From NCBI GenBank assembly GCA_030636125.1, contig DAOVXM010000121.1:1-7455 (forward strand): a stretch of DNA of 7,455 nt, in the 5' to 3' direction. The position numbers and the translations under genes are program-made. Of this stretch, positions 5,570 through 7,455 are shown piece after piece. Positions within the stretch are counted from its first letter, which is position 1. Every line of letters begins with the position of its first letter. The notes under the pieces were generated by a model. That model was not told where the DNA came from. It was given only the letters and a program-made list of their open reading frames with translations, and ran no database searches. This DNA comes from Chloroflexota bacterium (GTDB lineage: Bacteria > Chloroflexota > Anaerolineae > Anaerolineales > UBA4823).

Positions 5570-7006
5570 TCAAGAGGAATCATCCTTCACTAAGCTCAAC
5601 CGAATAATCTCTGTCGTGCGTCCACTCACGCGTGAGTAGTGTCCAAGAAGGTAGCCAGGTACCCATAATATCTCTTCGCCATCACACACCAGTGGCCAAT
5701 TTGCGCGCGCCCGTTTGGGTATCTTTTCATTTACCATAAAATTCGCTAATTTCATTGACCGTCCCTTCATTCCAAGCGGTGTAATACGGTCCCCAGGTTG
5801 CCGGTTTCGAACAATTATCTGGGATTTCAATTTTCCAGCATCAATATAAGCTCTAAAAGGATCTGCGTTCGAGAAGATTTGCTCATTAATACCATCACCA
5901 TTTACCATTCGTTCTGCCAGAATATACCAATTATCACGCAGTTTAAGTTTCCCCGGCACTTTTAATTCCACAGGGGTAAGCTCGAGAACTTGAGGCCACT
6001 CTGAAACCGGTAAATGGGCATCTCTTAAGAATACCCAGAGACACTTGCCCTCAATTAACAATTGCACTTTTGCTGCTAAATCACATTTTCCGGTTTTCGC
6101 TGGCGCCTCCAAAAATGCGATGGCTCTACCAATCATCTCAAAATCGATATCCCGCATATCTGGGATTAAGGCAGCGATCGCTCGACGGAAGATGTGTCTT
6201 TGAAGACCAGTAGGTTTCTCCTTTAACGATTGAACGTCAAGTCCTACATATCCAATACCCTGCTCCAGGTGACATTCCTGCCAAGCTTTTTGGATCATGC
6301 TATCCAATACAGCATAATCCTCTTGCAGTACATTTATAGTTTTCCAGAGAACCTGTCGTACTTTTGGGTTATATTCCTCCAAATAAGGAATTAACTCATG
6401 TCGCAAACGATTTCTATAAAATGCTGTATCTAGATTGCTTGTATCGATGATTGGATGAAGCTGGCGTTCAGCTAAATACAATAGAATCTCATCTCTCCAG
6501 ACTCTTAACAAGGGTCTAACCAATGGAATATCTTCACTCCAAGGCGAGGGCAATGTGCGATATTTCATCCCAGTCAATCCTTTAAGTCCAGATCCTCGCA
6601 GCATATGCATGAGAACCGTCTCAACCTGATCATCGGCGTTATGCCCTACAACTACAGCTTGAGTGCCCAATCGCTCAGCCTCATTAAATAGAAATCCATA
6701 GCGCATAATGCGAGCTGCCTCTTCTATAGAGAGAGCATCATCCTTAGCAAACTTATCCACGTCCCCCACGCCTAGCACATACTCCAAATTCAGTTTTGAG
6801 GCAAATTCCTCAACCTGGTCAGCCGCAAAATCGGCCTCTGGACGAAGCTTATGGTTGTAATGAGCTATGATCAGTGGGAAACGGAGCCGCCATAGAACGT
6901 CTAAAAGACATAAGCTATCCGCCCCGCCCGAAACGCCAACCAAAACCGGTTTATTTAAATCGAGTTGACATTTCGTATCAAGTACTGAGCGAAGGTCTCT
7001 AAGCAT
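5570..7006 (-). CDS. tilS: tRNA(Ile)-lysidine synthase TilS, 478 aa
   Basis: This is a cytoplasmic ATP-dependent enzyme that attaches lysine to C34 of the CAU-anticodon tRNA-Ile, so that it reads AUA. The N-terminal PP-loop ATPase domain has SGGADS (26-31), AHYNHKLRP (48-56), VVGHNADDQVET (119-130), LRGSGLKGLTGM (136-147) and DTSN...NRLRHELIP (188-207), all diagnostic of TilS. A middle helical region follows. The C-terminal TilS domain carries RQPGDRITPLG (402-412), KLANF (419-423), KIPKRARANWPLV (428-440) and WVPGYLLGH (448-456). Length fits the long, full-domain form. The ATG at 7006 has no Shine-Dalgarno, and a TATAAT (7016-7021) lies only 9 nt upstream, which suggests a leaderless or nearly leaderless mRNA. 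It reads toward the MoaD-like genes and may be co-transcribed with them. Confidence 0.95.
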   Translation of the reverse strand: MLRDLRSVLDTKCQLDLNKPVLVGVSGGADSLCLLDVLWRLRFPLIIAHYNHKLRPEADFAADQVEEFASKLNLEYVLGVGDVDKFAKDDALSIEEAARIMRYGFLFNEAERLGTQAVVVGHNADDQVETVLMHMLRGSGLKGLTGMKYRTLPSPWSEDIPLVRPLLRVWRDEILLYLAERQLHPIIDTSNLDTAFYRNRLRHELIPYLEEYNPKVRQVLWKTINVLQEDYAVLDSMIQKAWQECHLEQGIGYVGLDVQSLKEKPTGLQRHIFRRAIAALIPDMRDIDFEMIGRAIAFLEAPAKTGKCDLAAKVQLLIEGKCLWVFLRDAHLPVSEWPQVLELTPVELKVPGKLKLRDNWYILAERMVNGDGINEQIFSNADPFRAYIDAGKLKSQIIVRNRQPGDRITPLGMKGRSMKLANFMVNEKIPKRARANWPLVCDGEEILWVPGYLLGHYSRVSGRTTEIIRLSLVKDDSS

Positions 7007-7015
7007 AACAAAGAA

Positions 7016-7021
7016 ATTATA
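7016..7021 (-). promoter_or_regulatory. -10 box directly before tilS
   Basis: The minus strand shows a perfect TATAAT that ends 9 nt before the tilS ATG. No convincing -35 is found at 16-18 nt. Transcription from it would start within about 3 nt of the start codon. Confidence 0.4.
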
Positions 7022-7093
7022 GCGTAAATAATCCAGGTCTGGCAGAAGTTCATACCTCTAGAACATCATAACAAAAATACAAGCTAAAATATA

Positions 7094-7122
7094 TTGCCGG
7101 AAAAACTCCTTTATGCTAGACT
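7094..7122 (+). promoter_or_regulatory. Promoter for the Sir2-family gene
   Basis: TTGCCG (7094-7099), a 17-nt spacer and TAGACT (7117-7122) are seen, with TGC (7114-7116) forming an extended -10. Each hexamer matches consensus at 4 of 6 positions. The predicted start near 7129 leaves a leader of about 95 nt, which contains the inverted repeat TATTCACA (7163-7170) / TGTGAATA (7193-7200). Confidence 0.5.
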
Positions 7123-7224
7123 GGCACCATACAAACCTTCTTTTAAATTTACACGACTTCGATATTCACAATACCTGATGATCGCGAATCCGTGTGAATA
7201 GCAAACTAACAGGCATACCTTCTA

Positions 7225-7455
7225 ATGATTGAGCTTTCCCCAGAGACAACCAAGAATATTCGCTGTGCTGCTGATATCATACGCCAGAGCAAGGAAGCAA
7301 TCGTCCTAACTGGAGCAGGGATATCCACTCCTTCTGGAATTCCCGATTTTCGCTCTACGGATAGTGGGTTATGGGAACAATATGATCCCTTTGAAGTCGC
7401 TTCGCTCAGTGCGTTTCGATACCAACCTGAAAGGTTTTTTAAGTGGATGCGTCCA
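7225..7455 (+). CDS. Sir2-family NAD-dependent protein deacylase, N-terminal part (77 codons, cut by window end)
   Basis: Sirtuins remove acyl groups from lysines using NAD+, giving nicotinamide and O-acyl-ADP-ribose. The visible 77 residues hold the first half of the Rossmann NAD site: AIVLTGAGISTPSGIPDFRS (25-44), with GAGIS at 30-34 and the conserved D41, F42 and R43, then GLWEQYDPFEVAS. These are diagnostic. The catalytic His and the zinc-binding Cys lie beyond the window, so activity cannot be judged. The ATG at 7225 is the first start after an in-frame stop at 7207; its ribosome site is weak (ACAGG, about 7209-7213). It is divergent from tilS. The frame is open to the last base and about two thirds of a typical 240-260-aa protein is missing. 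Confidence 0.92.
   Translation, partial: MIELSPETTKNIRCAADIIRQSKEAIVLTGAGISTPSGIPDFRSTDSGLWEQYDPFEVASLSAFRYQPERFFKWMRP

Noticed and set aside
5502..5573. N-terminal extension of the third MoaD-like gene from TTG 5573.
   Set aside because: The extra 24 residues have no counterpart in the sister proteins, although a ribosome site is present; kept only as an alternative start.
5570..7006. tilS as a thiolation PP-loop enzyme (TtuA/TtcA type) partnered with the MoaD-like carriers.
   Set aside because: The TilS-specific motifs and C-terminal domain are present, and the cysteine motifs of TtuA/TtcA are absent.

Overview
The window (about 44% G+C by eye) reads like an ordinary chromosomal stretch of an anaerobic bacterium. 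The best guess is Chloroflexota, class Anaerolineae. This rests on a Pro/Tyr-rich lipoprotein of a style common in that group, on an aldehyde:ferredoxin oxidoreductase (AOR) beside MoaD-like proteins, and on the general protein style. It is inference; no rRNA or other marker gene is present.

Layout from left to right. Bases 126-695 (+) encode a small HD-superfamily hydrolase. It converges on a lipoprotein gene (1236-769, -), and a 13-bp hairpin terminator lies between them. Bases 1436-2341 (+) encode a protein with the fold pattern of a tyrosine recombinase that has lost nearly all catalytic residues, including the tyrosine nucleophile. A 304-bp non-coding leader with a good promoter, an inverted repeat at the predicted start site and an orphan Shine-Dalgarno sequence precedes the AOR gene (2646-4469, +). 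AOR ends at a second 13-bp hairpin that it shares with a convergent minus-strand group. That group, read right to left, is tilS (7006-5570) and three MoaD/ThiS-like beta-grasp genes (5501-5226, 5116-4832, 4835-4554). At the right edge a Sir2-family deacylase gene starts on the plus strand at 7225 and runs off the window; it diverges from tilS.

How the genes may work together. AOR needs a tungsten (or molybdenum) bis-pterin cofactor and a [4Fe-4S] cluster. MoaD-like proteins are sulfur carriers for the pterin dithiolene, so their position beside AOR suggests a cofactor link. Only the middle MoaD-like protein has a Gly-Gly motif, and two extra residues follow it. The other two lack Gly-Gly. No ferredoxin or other electron-transfer subunit for AOR is present here. 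tilS, the HD hydrolase and sir2 look like housekeeping or general genes.

The most unusual items are the apparently catalytically dead recombinase, which has its own good promoter and ribosome site, and the trio of MoaD-like proteins with non-standard C-termini. No CRISPR array, tRNA, rRNA or insertion sequence was seen.
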